From the NCBI GenBank assembly GCA_020629875.1, contig JAHDCL010000022.1, forward strand, positions 1 to 35,796: DNA of 35,796 bases. The letters are read 5' to 3'. Positions 19,143 through 27,229 of the stretch are shown here, piece after piece (position 1 is the stretch's first letter; every line of letters begins with the position of its first letter). Origin of the DNA: Hellea sp. GTDB lineage: Bacteria > Pseudomonadota > Alphaproteobacteria > Caulobacterales > Maricaulaceae. Below the pieces are notes generated by a model that was not told the origin of the DNA, ran no database searches, and saw nothing but the letters and a program-made list of their open reading frames with translations. The translations under genes and the position numbers were made by a program.

Positions 19143-19616
19143 ATGCGTTGCCCATTTTGCAGTTCCGAAGACACACAGGTCAAAGATAGCCGTCAGGCCG
19201 AGGATAATACAGCTGTGCGCCGCCGCCGCCTATGCGGGAAGTGTGCGGGCCGTTTTACCACCTTTGAACGGGTGCAATTGCGTGAGCTAACCGTGGTCAA
19301 AAAATCAGGCCGACGCACTCCCTTCGATAGAGATAAACTGGCGCGAAGCATTATGATTGCGATGCAGAAGCGTCCTGTCGAACCCGAGCGTATTGAACAA
19401 ATGATTAGCGGCGTTGTCCGGCAGCTCGAAAGTGCTGGGAATGCAGATATTACCTCTGATCATATAGGCGCGCTGGTCATGGAAGGGCTCGCAGGTCTCG
19501 ATAAGGTTGCTTACGTGCGTTATGCCTCGGTCTATAAAGATTTTCGCGCAACGGCTGATTTCGAAACCTTTATTGAGGAAGAAAATCTCGACTCAGACAA
19601 TGAGCAAGAAGAGTAG
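19143..19616 (+). CDS. nrdR: Transcriptional repressor NrdR
   Basis: This 157-aa repressor of ribonucleotide reductase genes senses ATP/dATP. The N-terminal zinc ribbon uses Cys3, Cys6, Cys31 and Cys34 (MRCPFC and [18 protein letters not shown]). The ATP-cone domain follows (about 46-136) with [16 protein letters not shown]. The acidic tail ends [13 protein letters not shown]. It is the first gene of the riboflavin/nusB/thiL run, a common alphaproteobacterial order. Its stop codon lies in the same frame as the next gene, with only one codon between. Confidence 0.95.
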   Translation: MRCPFCSSEDTQVKDSRQAEDNTAVRRRRLCGKCAGRFTTFERVQLRELTVVKKSGRRTPFDRDKLARSIMIAMQKRPVEPERIEQMISGVVRQLESAGNADITSDHIGALVMEGLAGLDKVAYVRYASVYKDFRATADFETFIEEENLDSDNEQEE

Positions 19617-19619
19617 GCT

Positions 19620-20273
19620 TTGGCACGTCCACAGGTCACATTAAAGCTCGCCACATCTTTGGACGGTAAAATTGCTCTCGCCAATGGTATGTCGGAGTGG
19701 ATTACCGGAGAGAAAGCCCGGGCAGAGGGACGAAAGCTCCGTGCTCAGCATGAGGCCATCGCCATCGGCGCTAATACCGCTGTACTTGATAATCCTCAAC
19801 TCACGACGCGAATTGAGGGGCAAGCTAATCCCATCCGCGTAATCTTTGACACCAAATTGCGCCTCTCTCCCAAATCCAACCTCGCTTTAACTGCTAAAGA
19901 AACCCCGGTCTGGGTTTTTAGTGAAGTTGCCACTGGAGATGTTGCCGACGCATTGAAAGAGCGGGGTGTTCGCCTCATTAAAACACCTGTCAATTTACGG
20001 ATCGACCTTGAGGCAGCGTTAAAGGTTTTGCACGGCAATGGCGTCTCATCGCTTTTAGTCGAGGGCGGAGGTACGCTGGCGGCCAGTTTCTTTAAACTCA
20101 ACGCCATTGATATCATCGAGTGGTTTCGTGCGCCAATAATATTGGGCGGCGATAGCCGAGGTTCAATTGGCGATTTAAACTTGACGGACATAAACCTCGC
20201 CAAACGTTTCAACCGTATTGAAATCAGAGATCTCGGTGATGATATTCACGAACGATATGAGCGGATAATCTAA
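19620..20273 (+). CDS. ribD: RibD reductase domain only (standalone)
   Basis: This 217-aa protein matches only the C-terminal reductase half of bifunctional RibD, which reduces the ribosyl group of the aminouracil intermediate with NADPH. Visible motifs are VTLKLATSLDGKIALANGMS (NADPH/substrate loop), AIAIGANTAVLDNPQLTTR and SSLLVEGGGTLAASF. Full RibD is about 370 aa and starts with a zinc deaminase domain (HAE and PCxxxGRTPPC motifs), absent here. The upstream frame is closed by the nrdR stop two codons earlier, so no deaminase can be hidden there. The start is TTG, since the first in-frame ATG would cut into the cofactor site. The reaction order implies a separate deaminase gene elsewhere. 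Confidence 0.85.
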   Translation: MARPQVTLKLATSLDGKIALANGMSEWITGEKARAEGRKLRAQHEAIAIGANTAVLDNPQLTTRIEGQANPIRVIFDTKLRLSPKSNLALTAKETPVWVFSEVATGDVADALKERGVRLIKTPVNLRIDLEAALKVLHGNGVSSLLVEGGGTLAASFFKLNAIDIIEWFRAPIILGGDSRGSIGDLNLTDINLAKRFNRIEIRDLGDDIHERYERII

Positions 20274-20274
20274 T

Positions 20275-20883
20275 ATGTTTACTGGCATCATCACAGATAT
20301 TGGAACCATTAGGTCCGTGACCAGGGGAACAGGCGGAGAATGGGGCGATACACGTATGGATGTGACTTGCGCTTATGATACGGCGGGCATTGATATCGGT
20401 GCCTCGATTTCTCATTCGGGTGCTTGCATGACGGTCATTGAAAAAGGAACTGATTGGTATGCGATAGAGGTTTCTGATGAGAGCCTATCCAAGACCACAA
20501 TGGGAGATTGGGTTGAGGGGACACAGGTTAATCTAGAGCGCGCTCTTACCGGCAAAGACGAAATGGGTGGCCATTTGGTGACCGGTCATGTTGACGGAGT
20601 AGGAACACTGCTCAGTATTGAAGAGATTGCCGGTTCCCACAAATTACGTTTTGAGGCGCCTAAGGATATGGCGTTTGGAATAGCGCCTAAGGGCTCAATT
20701 ACAATTGATGGCGTGTCTTTGACAGTGAACGAGGTTGAGGACAGTCAATTTGAGGTCAATATAATTCCTCATACGTGGCAAGTCACCACATTGGGAAATT
20801 TACAGGTGGGTAGCAAAGTAAATCTGGAAATCGACCTCATAGCGCGCTATGTGGCCCGATACTTAGCGCATATGAAAGCTTAA
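20275..20883 (+). CDS. ribE: Riboflavin synthase alpha subunit
   Basis: This 202-aa enzyme dismutates two 6,7-dimethyl-8-ribityllumazines to riboflavin. It has two lumazine-binding barrels. The first starts MFTGIITDIGTIRSV and the second starts near residue 98 with MGGHLVTGHVDGVGTL. SITIDGVSLTVNEV is the conserved second-domain segment. The gene begins one base after the ribD stop and is followed after one base by ribBA, so translation is likely coupled. Naming varies (ribE or ribC). Confidence 0.94.
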   Translation: MFTGIITDIGTIRSVTRGTGGEWGDTRMDVTCAYDTAGIDIGASISHSGACMTVIEKGTDWYAIEVSDESLSKTTMGDWVEGTQVNLERALTGKDEMGGHLVTGHVDGVGTLLSIEEIAGSHKLRFEAPKDMAFGIAPKGSITIDGVSLTVNEVEDSQFEVNIIPHTWQVTTLGNLQVGSKVNLEIDLIARYVARYLAHMKA

Positions 20884-20884
20884 C

Positions 20885-22033
20885 ATGTCAGATAGCAAAT
20901 TAAACGAAATTGACGCTCAGCAAGTTTACAATCTCGCCACGCCAGAAGAAATTATTGAAGATGCGCGAAATGGGCGTATGTATATTCTTGTTGATGCCGA
21001 GGACCGTGAAAATGAGGGTGACCTTATTATCCCGGCTCAATTTGCAACACCTGACGCCATTAACTTCATGGCAAAATTCGGTCGGGGTTTGATTTGCCTA
21101 GCAATCGAAAATTCTAAAGCTGAAGTTCTCGGCCTAACGAACATGTCAGCGGATAATCGTTCACGGTTTGAGACGGCGTTCACGCAGTCTATCGAAGCGA
21201 GAGAAGGTGTGACAACAGGGATTAGTGCAGGGGATCGCTCGCACACCATTCAAACAGCCATTGATCCTGATAGCCGCGCGGATGATATCGTCTCGCCGGG
21301 TCATATGTTTCCAATTATTGCCAAAGATGGGGGCGTATTGGTGCGGACGGGTCATACAGAAGCCTCCGTTGATATTTCGCGTATGGCGGGGTTAAACCCG
21401 TCTGCTGTGATTTGCGAAATCATGAATGATGATGGGACAATGGCGCGCCTTGATGATTTGGTGAAGTTTGCGCAGTTCCACGGCCTAAAAATCGGCACAA
21501 TTGAAGATCTTGTGGCTTACCGCATGAAAAAAGATCATTTCGTAAAACATGTGGCGTCGTCTGATTTCACGTCGCAAAATGGCGATGCGTTTAAAATTCA
21601 CGTCTACCGCAATTTCTTAGACGGAAAAGAGCACGTTGCGCTTTCTAAAGGCGAAGCAAAAGCCGGTGAAGAGAGCCTCATCCGCGTTCATAAAATCGAC
21701 TTCGCGGGTGATATCCTTTATGAAGAAAGCCCGCGCTCAGGACTTATCTGGGACGCTATGAAACAACTGGCGGCCCATGATGGACATTCAGTTTTGGTTC
21801 TTATTCGAGAAGGTTCCATCGATACACTTCTTGAGCGCCTAGGTGCGCATAAGAGCTTTGTGGACCGGAAAGAACAGAATATCCGCGAATATGGCGTTGG
21901 CGCCCAGATCCTTGTGGATCAAGGCGTACAGAAAATGCGTGTTATTACAAATACAATGCCTAAACTCATTGGGCTCGAAGCTTATAATTTGGAGTTATCC
22001 GGTATCACACCGCTGATAACAGGAAAGAAATAA
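20885..22033 (+). CDS. ribBA: DHBP synthase with degenerate GTP cyclohydrolase II-like domain
   Basis: This is a 382-aa two-domain protein. The N-terminal half (about 1-215) is 3,4-dihydroxy-2-butanone-4-phosphate synthase, with the acidic motif VDAEDRENEGDLIIPAQFAT and the later GHTEASVDISRMAGL; it turns ribulose-5-phosphate into the four-carbon unit of lumazine. The C-terminal half aligns with GTP cyclohydrolase II. The zinc site, normally an HSECLTGD...RCDCG pattern with three cysteines, here reads HKIDFAGDILYEESPRSG with none of the cysteines. That domain should be inactive in GTP hydrolysis and may be structural. Such degenerate RibBA proteins are known in several Alphaproteobacteria. 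A real RibA must be encoded elsewhere. Confidence 0.9.
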   Translation: MSDSKLNEIDAQQVYNLATPEEIIEDARNGRMYILVDAEDRENEGDLIIPAQFATPDAINFMAKFGRGLICLAIENSKAEVLGLTNMSADNRSRFETAFTQSIEAREGVTTGISAGDRSHTIQTAIDPDSRADDIVSPGHMFPIIAKDGGVLVRTGHTEASVDISRMAGLNPSAVICEIMNDDGTMARLDDLVKFAQFHGLKIGTIEDLVAYRMKKDHFVKHVASSDFTSQNGDAFKIHVYRNFLDGKEHVALSKGEAKAGEESLIRVHKIDFAGDILYEESPRSGLIWDAMKQLAAHDGHSVLVLIREGSIDTLLERLGAHKSFVDRKEQNIREYGVGAQILVDQGVQKMRVITNTMPKLIGLEAYNLELSGITPLITGKK

Positions 22034-22036
22034 TCC

Positions 22037-22465
22037 ATGAAAATTCTTGTTATCGAAGCGCGTTTTTACGACAAAATTTCTGATGCTCTGCTGGAAGGAG
22101 CGCTTGACGTTTTACAAAAAGCAAAGGCCGAAATTGTCAAAGTGACTGTGCCAGGGGCACTGGAAATTCCACACGTTATTTCTATGGCGGAGGCGGCAAA
22201 TAGTGGTTTTGACGGATATGTGGCTTTGGGCTGCGTCATTCGCGGTGAGACGACTCATTACGATTATGTCTGCCAAGAAAGCGCGCGCGCAATTATGGAT
22301 CTTGCTGTGAATCAGCAGCTTGCCATTGGTAATGGAATTATCACCGTGGAGAATGAGGACCAAGCTTGGGCTCGTGCCTCAAAGGATAAGAAGGACAAAG
22401 GCGGATTTGCCGCCAATGCAGCGCTGAAAATGATTAAAATCAGAGCAGAGCTAAGCGCGAAGTAA
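22037..22465 (+). CDS. ribH: 6,7-dimethyl-8-ribityllumazine synthase
   Basis: This 142-aa protein joins the four-carbon unit to the ribitylaminouracil to make the riboflavin precursor. Motifs are [34 protein letters not shown] with general-acid His74, and [16 protein letters not shown]. The N terminus is short ([21 protein letters not shown]), which is usual for icosahedral or pentameric enzymes of this kind. The gene lies three bases after ribBA, and its stop overlaps the nusB start (TAATG). Confidence 0.95.
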   Translation: MKILVIEARFYDKISDALLEGALDVLQKAKAEIVKVTVPGALEIPHVISMAEAANSGFDGYVALGCVIRGETTHYDYVCQESARAIMDLAVNQQLAIGNGIITVENEDQAWARASKDKKDKGGFAANAALKMIKIRAELSAK

Positions 22466-22953
22466 TGTCTAAGGGTCCACATTCAAAGCTCCGCAGAGCT
22501 GCACGCCTAGCGGCTGTTCAAGCCCTCTACCAGATGGATGTTGGGGGAACTCTCTCCACGTCGGTCGTCAAAGAATTTATCGAACATCGCTTTGGTCTGG
22601 AAGGCGAGAAAAATTACATTGCTGCAGATGAAGAGTTTTTCGAAGATCTCGTCGAAGGCGTCGTTAAATTTCAAGAGGATATCGACAATCGTATCTCTGA
22701 AAATCTATCAGAGAAATGGTCGTTGAAGAGGCTGGATTTGACTCTGCGGGCAATTATGCGCTCCGCCACATATGAAGTTCTGCGCCGCCCGGATGTGCCG
22801 GCTCTTGTTATCATTGATCAATATGTATCGATTGCCTCGGACTTTTTTGAAGGGAAAGAGCCAGGCTTCGTCAATGGCGCGCTCGATAAAATTGCCAAAA
22901 CCGTGCGTCAAGCTGAGTTCGGATTAGTCGGCGCCGCTGCCAAGAGTGAATGA
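22465..22953 (+). CDS. nusB: Transcription antitermination factor NusB
   Basis: This 162-aa all-helical protein binds boxA RNA with NusE and takes part in rRNA antitermination. The start RRAARLAAVQALYQMDVGG and the segment WSLKRLDLTLRAIMRSATYEVL are typical, followed by VIIDQYVSIASDFFEGKEPGFVNGALDKIAK. It overlaps ribH by one base and thiL by eight bases, the standard ribH-nusB-thiL order. Confidence 0.95.
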   Translation: MSKGPHSKLRRAARLAAVQALYQMDVGGTLSTSVVKEFIEHRFGLEGEKNYIAADEEFFEDLVEGVVKFQEDIDNRISENLSEKWSLKRLDLTLRAIMRSATYEVLRRPDVPALVIIDQYVSIASDFFEGKEPGFVNGALDKIAKTVRQAEFGLVGAAAKSE

Positions 22954-23923
22954 GTTTGACTTCATAGCCACCTACTTGGCGCCGCTAGCGGGAGCAGGCG
23001 GTCTTAACTTAAAAGATGATGCGGCGCTGTTAAAACCCTCTGCCGGCAAAGACTTAGTTTTAACAAAAGATACCATGGTCGAAGGTGTTCATTTCCCGCC
23101 TGGGCACTTTGGCGGCGACACCGCAGATAAGCTGCTGCGCGTGAATCTTTCTGATCTCGCAGCAAAAGGCGCGCATCCTATTGGGTATATGCTCTCCATA
23201 GTCTGGCCGAAGGGTATTGATGGTACCTATTTCAAAGGCTTCGCAGCGGGCTTGCGAGATGTTCAGGATGCCTATAACTTCGAACTCTTAGGGGGCGACA
23301 CGACCTCTAGCGAAGGTCCGATGGTAGTGACCGCGACCTTTATAGGCGAAGTGCCAAAGGGAGAAATGGTGTTGCGCAGCGGAGCCAAAGTGGCGGATGA
23401 CATATGGGTCACGGGTACCATCGGTGATGCCTATTTGGGTCTACAATCGGCGCTCGGTAGGGCGTTGGAGCCGCAGCCAAGTGCTGAAGCGTTATGGCAT
23501 TTCGAAGAGGCTTATTATCGTCCCGAGCCGCGTTTGTTATTTCGGAAAACTCTGCGAAAACATGCAAGCGGCGCTGCGGATATTTCCGACGGACTAGTCG
23601 CAGATGCAGCTCATATCGCAAAGGCAAGTGGAGTTTGCTTTATATTAGAGGCCGATAAGATTCCTTTTTCCAGCGCAGCAGGTGCTTGGCTGTCCAAACA
23701 GAGAGACGAAGATGAGGCGTTTAAAACGCTTGTGACCGCTGGCGATGATTATGAGCTGATATTCACGGCTTCCGCCGGTTTTAGACAGGAGATTAACCGC
23801 GCTGCCAAAACAATAGGGCTTAGAGTTTCCAGGGTTGGTACAGTGGGGCAAGGAGAGGGCGTCAGGATCTCGTCTGACGGGAAAGTTATGACCTTTCAAA
23901 ATACGGGCTATACCCACTTCTAG
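22946..23923 (+). CDS. thiL: Thiamine-monophosphate kinase
   Basis: This 325-aa enzyme phosphorylates TMP to the cofactor TPP. It belongs to the PurM/AIRS family: LKDDAALLKP and LTKDTMVEGVHFPP bind the metals and ATP. LLRVNLSDLAAKGAHPIGYML, LLGGDTTSSEGP and AADISDGLVADAAHIAKASG are further signatures, and TAGDDYELIFT closes the active site. The start is GTG at 22946, overlapping the nusB end by eight bases. It is the last gene of the nrdR-rib operon, with a strong terminator seven bases after the stop. Confidence 0.94.
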   Translation: MNEFDFIATYLAPLAGAGGLNLKDDAALLKPSAGKDLVLTKDTMVEGVHFPPGHFGGDTADKLLRVNLSDLAAKGAHPIGYMLSIVWPKGIDGTYFKGFAAGLRDVQDAYNFELLGGDTTSSEGPMVVTATFIGEVPKGEMVLRSGAKVADDIWVTGTIGDAYLGLQSALGRALEPQPSAEALWHFEEAYYRPEPRLLFRKTLRKHASGAADISDGLVADAAHIAKASGVCFILEADKIPFSSAAGAWLSKQRDEDEAFKTLVTAGDDYELIFTASAGFRQEINRAAKTIGLRVSRVGTVGQGEGVRISSDGKVMTFQNTGYTHF

Positions 23924-23929
23924 ATAAAG

Positions 23930-23966
23930 AAAAACCCGAAAAGGACACTGCCAGTTTCGGGTTTTT
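23930..23966. terminator. Bidirectional terminator, thiL / bamE
   Basis: AAAACCCGAAA (from 23931) pairs with TTTCGGGTTTTT (23955-23966) around a short loop. T-runs on either strand allow termination of both convergent genes. Confidence 0.85.
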
Positions 23967-23989
23967 CAAGAAAGACCTTGGTGTTAAAA

Positions 23990-24493
23990 TTAACCGCCAG
24001 GTCCTCCTCCCCCCCCGGGAATGTTTTGCTGTCCGCCCAGTTGATCGGTTGGAAGGCGCCCAATGGTGCCGAATATTTGCTCTAATACAGAAAGTTCGCG
24101 TCCACGTGTCGGTGTTTTTCTGTCTACGTAATTCACGTAACGGCCATCTTCGATGCCATATTCGGAGACCTTTTTGACTTGGCCATCCTCATTAAATGTA
24201 ATTGCCGTGATAGTACGTTCCTCGATTTTCGGGCGTAGATAGGCATAACGCTGCCGAACCGCATTCATATAAAACCATGTGCTATCTTTGATGTCCTCAT
24301 CAAAGGTCGACTTTACAGATGGGTTACCTAGTCGCGCTAAAACAGTAGCTTTTGTATCTGTATCGGGGTTTACTTCTTGAGGTTTTGCTTCCGCTGTTGG
24401 GACATAGCCATGGGTGCGTAGGACCGGGTTGCAGGCTGTCGTGAGTGCGGCAATACCACAAAGTGCGACAGTTTTAGCGATGAAGCGAGTCAT
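23990..24493 (-). CDS. bamE: BamE (SmpA/OmlA) outer-membrane assembly lipoprotein
   Basis: This 167-aa lipoprotein of the BAM complex helps beta-barrel insertion. From this ATG it starts MTRFIAKTVALCGIAALTTAC, a type II signal with lipidated Cys21. The SmpA fold includes TKATVLARLGNPSVKSTFDEDIKDSTWFY and ITAITFNEDGQVKKVSEYG. The C-terminal extension ends QQNIPGGGGGPGG and is coded by an eight-G homopolymer. I rejected the start at 24604, which would place 37 extra residues before the signal peptide and overlap the divergent chaperone gene. It is divergent from the chaperone gene with 94 bases between, as usual in Alphaproteobacteria. Confidence 0.9.
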   Translation of the reverse strand: MTRFIAKTVALCGIAALTTACNPVLRTHGYVPTAEAKPQEVNPDTDTKATVLARLGNPSVKSTFDEDIKDSTWFYMNAVRQRYAYLRPKIEERTITAITFNEDGQVKKVSEYGIEDGRYVNYVDRKTPTRGRELSVLEQIFGTIGRLPTDQLGGQQNIPGGGGGPGG

Positions 24494-24587
24494 ATAAGGC
24501 TTTAGTTTGTTACTAATTTCGGTAAGACCTAGCGAAACGCAGATTGGCTTGCAATAGGCTATGTGTAATTTTAACGGAATGTAAGTT

Positions 24588-25136
24588 ATGGGTTTTTTTA
24601 GCAAGTTATTAGGTCGTAAAGATCCTGCCCTGGAAGATGCTAGCCGAATTTATCAAAAACTAATGAGACAGTCACGTCAGACCGCCTTTTATGGGGAAGG
24701 CCGCGCGCCGGATAACTATGATGGCCGAATTGATATCTTAACGCTGCATATTTCGGTCATCCTTGATGCGTTGTCAAAACACGGGGAGCAAGGCGAGCGC
24801 CTCTCTCAGGCGATATTTGATGTCATGCGAGATGATTTTGAAGTCGCAATGCGCGAGGAGGGGTTGAGTGATACTGGGATTAAGCGGCGAATTAAGCCAA
24901 TGATGCAGCTGTTTTATACACGTGTAAAAAGCTATGTTGAATCCTTGCAGACGGAAACTCCCACGATCGCACTCCAAAATGCATTCCAGGTAGGTCTTCT
25001 TAACGGTAAAGAAGAATTATTTTCTGTTAAGTTATCAAGATATGTAGTTGAATTTGTTGGGAAGTTGCGAGGCTTGACCTTGGGTGAAATTGCTTTGGCT
25101 GACTTCGATGTTCCGCCATTTACTGGACAAAACTAA
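24588..25136 (+). CDS. Ubiquinol-cytochrome c chaperone (CBP3-like)
   Basis: This 182-aa protein belongs to the ubiquinol-cytochrome c chaperone family (CBP3/UQCC1 relatives), which in mitochondria assists cytochrome b assembly of complex III. Recognisable segments are RIYQKLMRQSRQTAFYGEG, DNYDGRIDILTLHISVILDAL, LSQAIFDVMRDDFEVAMREEG and GIKRRIKPMMQLFYTRVKSY. The N terminus MGFFSKLLGRKD is a short basic stretch as in relatives. The usual alphaproteobacterial neighbour order is bamE, this gene, a DUF177/YceD gene, then plsX. Here the DUF177 gene is missing and plsX follows after 71 bases. Confidence 0.88.
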   Translation: MGFFSKLLGRKDPALEDASRIYQKLMRQSRQTAFYGEGRAPDNYDGRIDILTLHISVILDALSKHGEQGERLSQAIFDVMRDDFEVAMREEGLSDTGIKRRIKPMMQLFYTRVKSYVESLQTETPTIALQNAFQVGLLNGKEELFSVKLSRYVVEFVGKLRGLTLGEIALADFDVPPFTGQN

Positions 25137-25207
25137 ACGAAATATCGTTAGCCCTTTTAAGGTCTTTCCCCTATAGCCTCTTAAATGTGTGATTTGGAAA
25201 GGGCTCT

Positions 25208-26260
25208 ATGCTCGACGGACTGATATTATCCATAGATGCAATGGGCGGCGATCATGCCCCAGATGTTGTCATCAAAGGGATTGAGTATTTTCTGAAACAT
25301 GAGGGTAAGAACCGTCGTGCACGTTTTTTATTGCACGGTGATGAGGCTCAGCTAACTGAACTCCTGAGTAAATATAAGCTCACCGCTGCTCGCTCAGAGA
25401 TCCGCCACACGGATAAGGCTGTCGCTATGGACGCTAAACCTTCGCAAGCTCTGCGAAAGGGTAAGGGCTCAAGCATGTGGAACGCTATTGCAGCGGTGAA
25501 AGCCAAAGAAGCAAATTTCGCAATTTCTGCCGGTAATACAGGCGCCTTGATGGCAATGTCGAAGTTGCAACTTCGCATGAAACAGGGTGTACAGCGCCCA
25601 GCTATTGCTGCCAGTTGGCCGCAAAAAGAAGGGTGGTGTGTTGTACTCGATGTCGGGGCGAATATTGAGTGCGATGCAGCGCAGTTGACAGAGTTCGCTG
25701 TATTAGGAGAGGCATTTTATCGCGCCCTTCACAAAAAAGCCAAACCCTCCGTAGGGCTTCTCAATGTGGGGACTGAAGAGCTCAAAGGCAATGCGGTTAT
25801 CAAAGCGGCACACGAGCGGCTTGCTGAAAGTCAATTAGGCCTCAATTACCAGGGCTATGTAGAAGGGAACGATATTTCCTTTGGGGGAGTTGATGTTGTT
25901 GTCACCGATGGGTTTACTGGCAACATCGCGCTTAAAACTGCTGAAGGAACAGCTAAGTTGATTGGGCATTTTTTTTCAGATGCACTCTCAGGGAATCTTT
26001 GGTCAAAGTTCACGACCATGCTGAATAGCTATGCTCTGCTTAAGCTTAAAAAGCGTATCGACCCTCGGCGTGCAAATGGAGGTGTTTTCCTTGGGCTTAA
26101 CGGCATTGTCGTCAAAAGCCACGGGGGTACGGACCACATTGGATTTGCGAATGCTTTGGGAGTCGCCATCGGACTTGCCGAGAGTACGTTTCTAGAAGAA
26201 ATCGATCGCACGCTCGAAGCGTTGCATGATGAAGATGATAATATTGGGTTCATTTCATGA
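25208..26260 (+). CDS. plsX: Phosphate acyltransferase PlsX
   Basis: This 350-aa enzyme makes acyl-phosphate from acyl-ACP, the first step of phospholipid synthesis with PlsY. Signatures are [20 protein letters not shown] at the start, [44 protein letters not shown] and [17 protein letters not shown], with [17 protein letters not shown] near the end. The stop overlaps the fabH start as ATGA. Confidence 0.95.
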   Translation: MLDGLILSIDAMGGDHAPDVVIKGIEYFLKHEGKNRRARFLLHGDEAQLTELLSKYKLTAARSEIRHTDKAVAMDAKPSQALRKGKGSSMWNAIAAVKAKEANFAISAGNTGALMAMSKLQLRMKQGVQRPAIAASWPQKEGWCVVLDVGANIECDAAQLTEFAVLGEAFYRALHKKAKPSVGLLNVGTEELKGNAVIKAAHERLAESQLGLNYQGYVEGNDISFGGVDVVVTDGFTGNIALKTAEGTAKLIGHFFSDALSGNLWSKFTTMLNSYALLKLKKRIDPRRANGGVFLGLNGIVVKSHGGTDHIGFANALGVAIGLAESTFLEEIDRTLEALHDEDDNIGFIS

Positions 26261-27216
26261 TTAGATCCGTCGTTAAGGGTATCGGCAGTTACTTACCCGA
26301 GCGTATTTTGAGCAATGAGGAATTGTCGAAAACCGTTGAAACATCTGATGTGTGGATACGGGAGCGGACGGGTATTGGGCAGCGCCATATTGCGGCCGAA
26401 GGACAATGCACATCAGATTTAGGTTTAGAGGCTGCTAAGGTTGCACTTAAAGATGCGGGAATGACCGCAGATGATATCGACTTGATTGTCGTTGCAACGA
26501 CGACGCCTGATTATACTTTTCCTGCAACCGCTACCATTATCCAGAACCTGCTGGGTATTAAACATGGCGCCGCTTTTGATCTTCAAGCAGTGTGTTCGGG
26601 CTTTATTTATGGCGTAAACGTCGTTGATTCTTTGCTTCGCACCGGCACTGCCAAAAACGCACTTTTAATTGGGGCAGAGACCTTCTCTCGAATATTGGAT
26701 TGGGAAGATCGTACAACGTGTGTACTCTTCGGTGATGGTGCTGGCGCGGTTGTCTTGTCAGCGGAAGAAGGCGGCGAGAGCGGCGTTCTAAATTCGTTCA
26801 TCCGATCTAATGGCGAACATCGAGAACTCCTATATGTGGATGGCGGTCCTTCAAAAACGCAAACGGTTGGCCATGTGCGTATGATTGGAAATCAGGTATT
26901 TAAACATGCGGTAAAGGATATCGCAGGCGCCATGCAGCAATGTGCTGAGGGTGCAGGTATTCCGATTTCCGATATTGACTGGTTCGTCCCTCATCAGGCT
27001 AACCAACGAATATTAAATGGCGTTGCGAAGCGGCTAAAACTTGATCCGGCGCAAGTTATTTCGACGGTGGAGTTTCACGCGAACACATCTGCTGCCTCGG
27101 TTCCGCTTGCAATGGATGCGGCGGTAAAAGATGGGCGTATCAAACGAGGTGATCTCGTCATGCTTGAAGCGTTTGGCGGCGGCTTTACTTGGGGCGCGTC
27201 TTTGCTGCGTTATTAA
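26257..27216 (+). CDS. fabH: 3-oxoacyl-ACP synthase III (FabH)
   Basis: This 319-aa condensing enzyme starts fatty acid synthesis from acetyl-CoA and malonyl-ACP. The catalytic triad is visible: Cys113 in [12 protein letters not shown], His246 in [11 protein letters not shown] and Asn276 in [25 protein letters not shown] is the N-terminal family signature and [16 protein letters not shown] the C terminus. It overlaps plsX by four bases. In many Alphaproteobacteria ihfA and a MerR gene follow; here a convergent patatin gene follows 13 bases after the stop. Confidence 0.95.
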   Translation: MIRSVVKGIGSYLPERILSNEELSKTVETSDVWIRERTGIGQRHIAAEGQCTSDLGLEAAKVALKDAGMTADDIDLIVVATTTPDYTFPATATIIQNLLGIKHGAAFDLQAVCSGFIYGVNVVDSLLRTGTAKNALLIGAETFSRILDWEDRTTCVLFGDGAGAVVLSAEEGGESGVLNSFIRSNGEHRELLYVDGGPSKTQTVGHVRMIGNQVFKHAVKDIAGAMQQCAEGAGIPISDIDWFVPHQANQRILNGVAKRLKLDPAQVISTVEFHANTSAASVPLAMDAAVKDGRIKRGDLVMLEAFGGGFTWGASLLRY

Positions 27217-27229
27217 GCTTGCAGCTTAG

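Noticed and set aside
19614-19622. An NrdR-RibD fusion by stop readthrough
   Set aside because: The two genes are in the same frame with one TAG between, but each is a complete domain and tight spacing without fusion is common; there is no readthrough signal.
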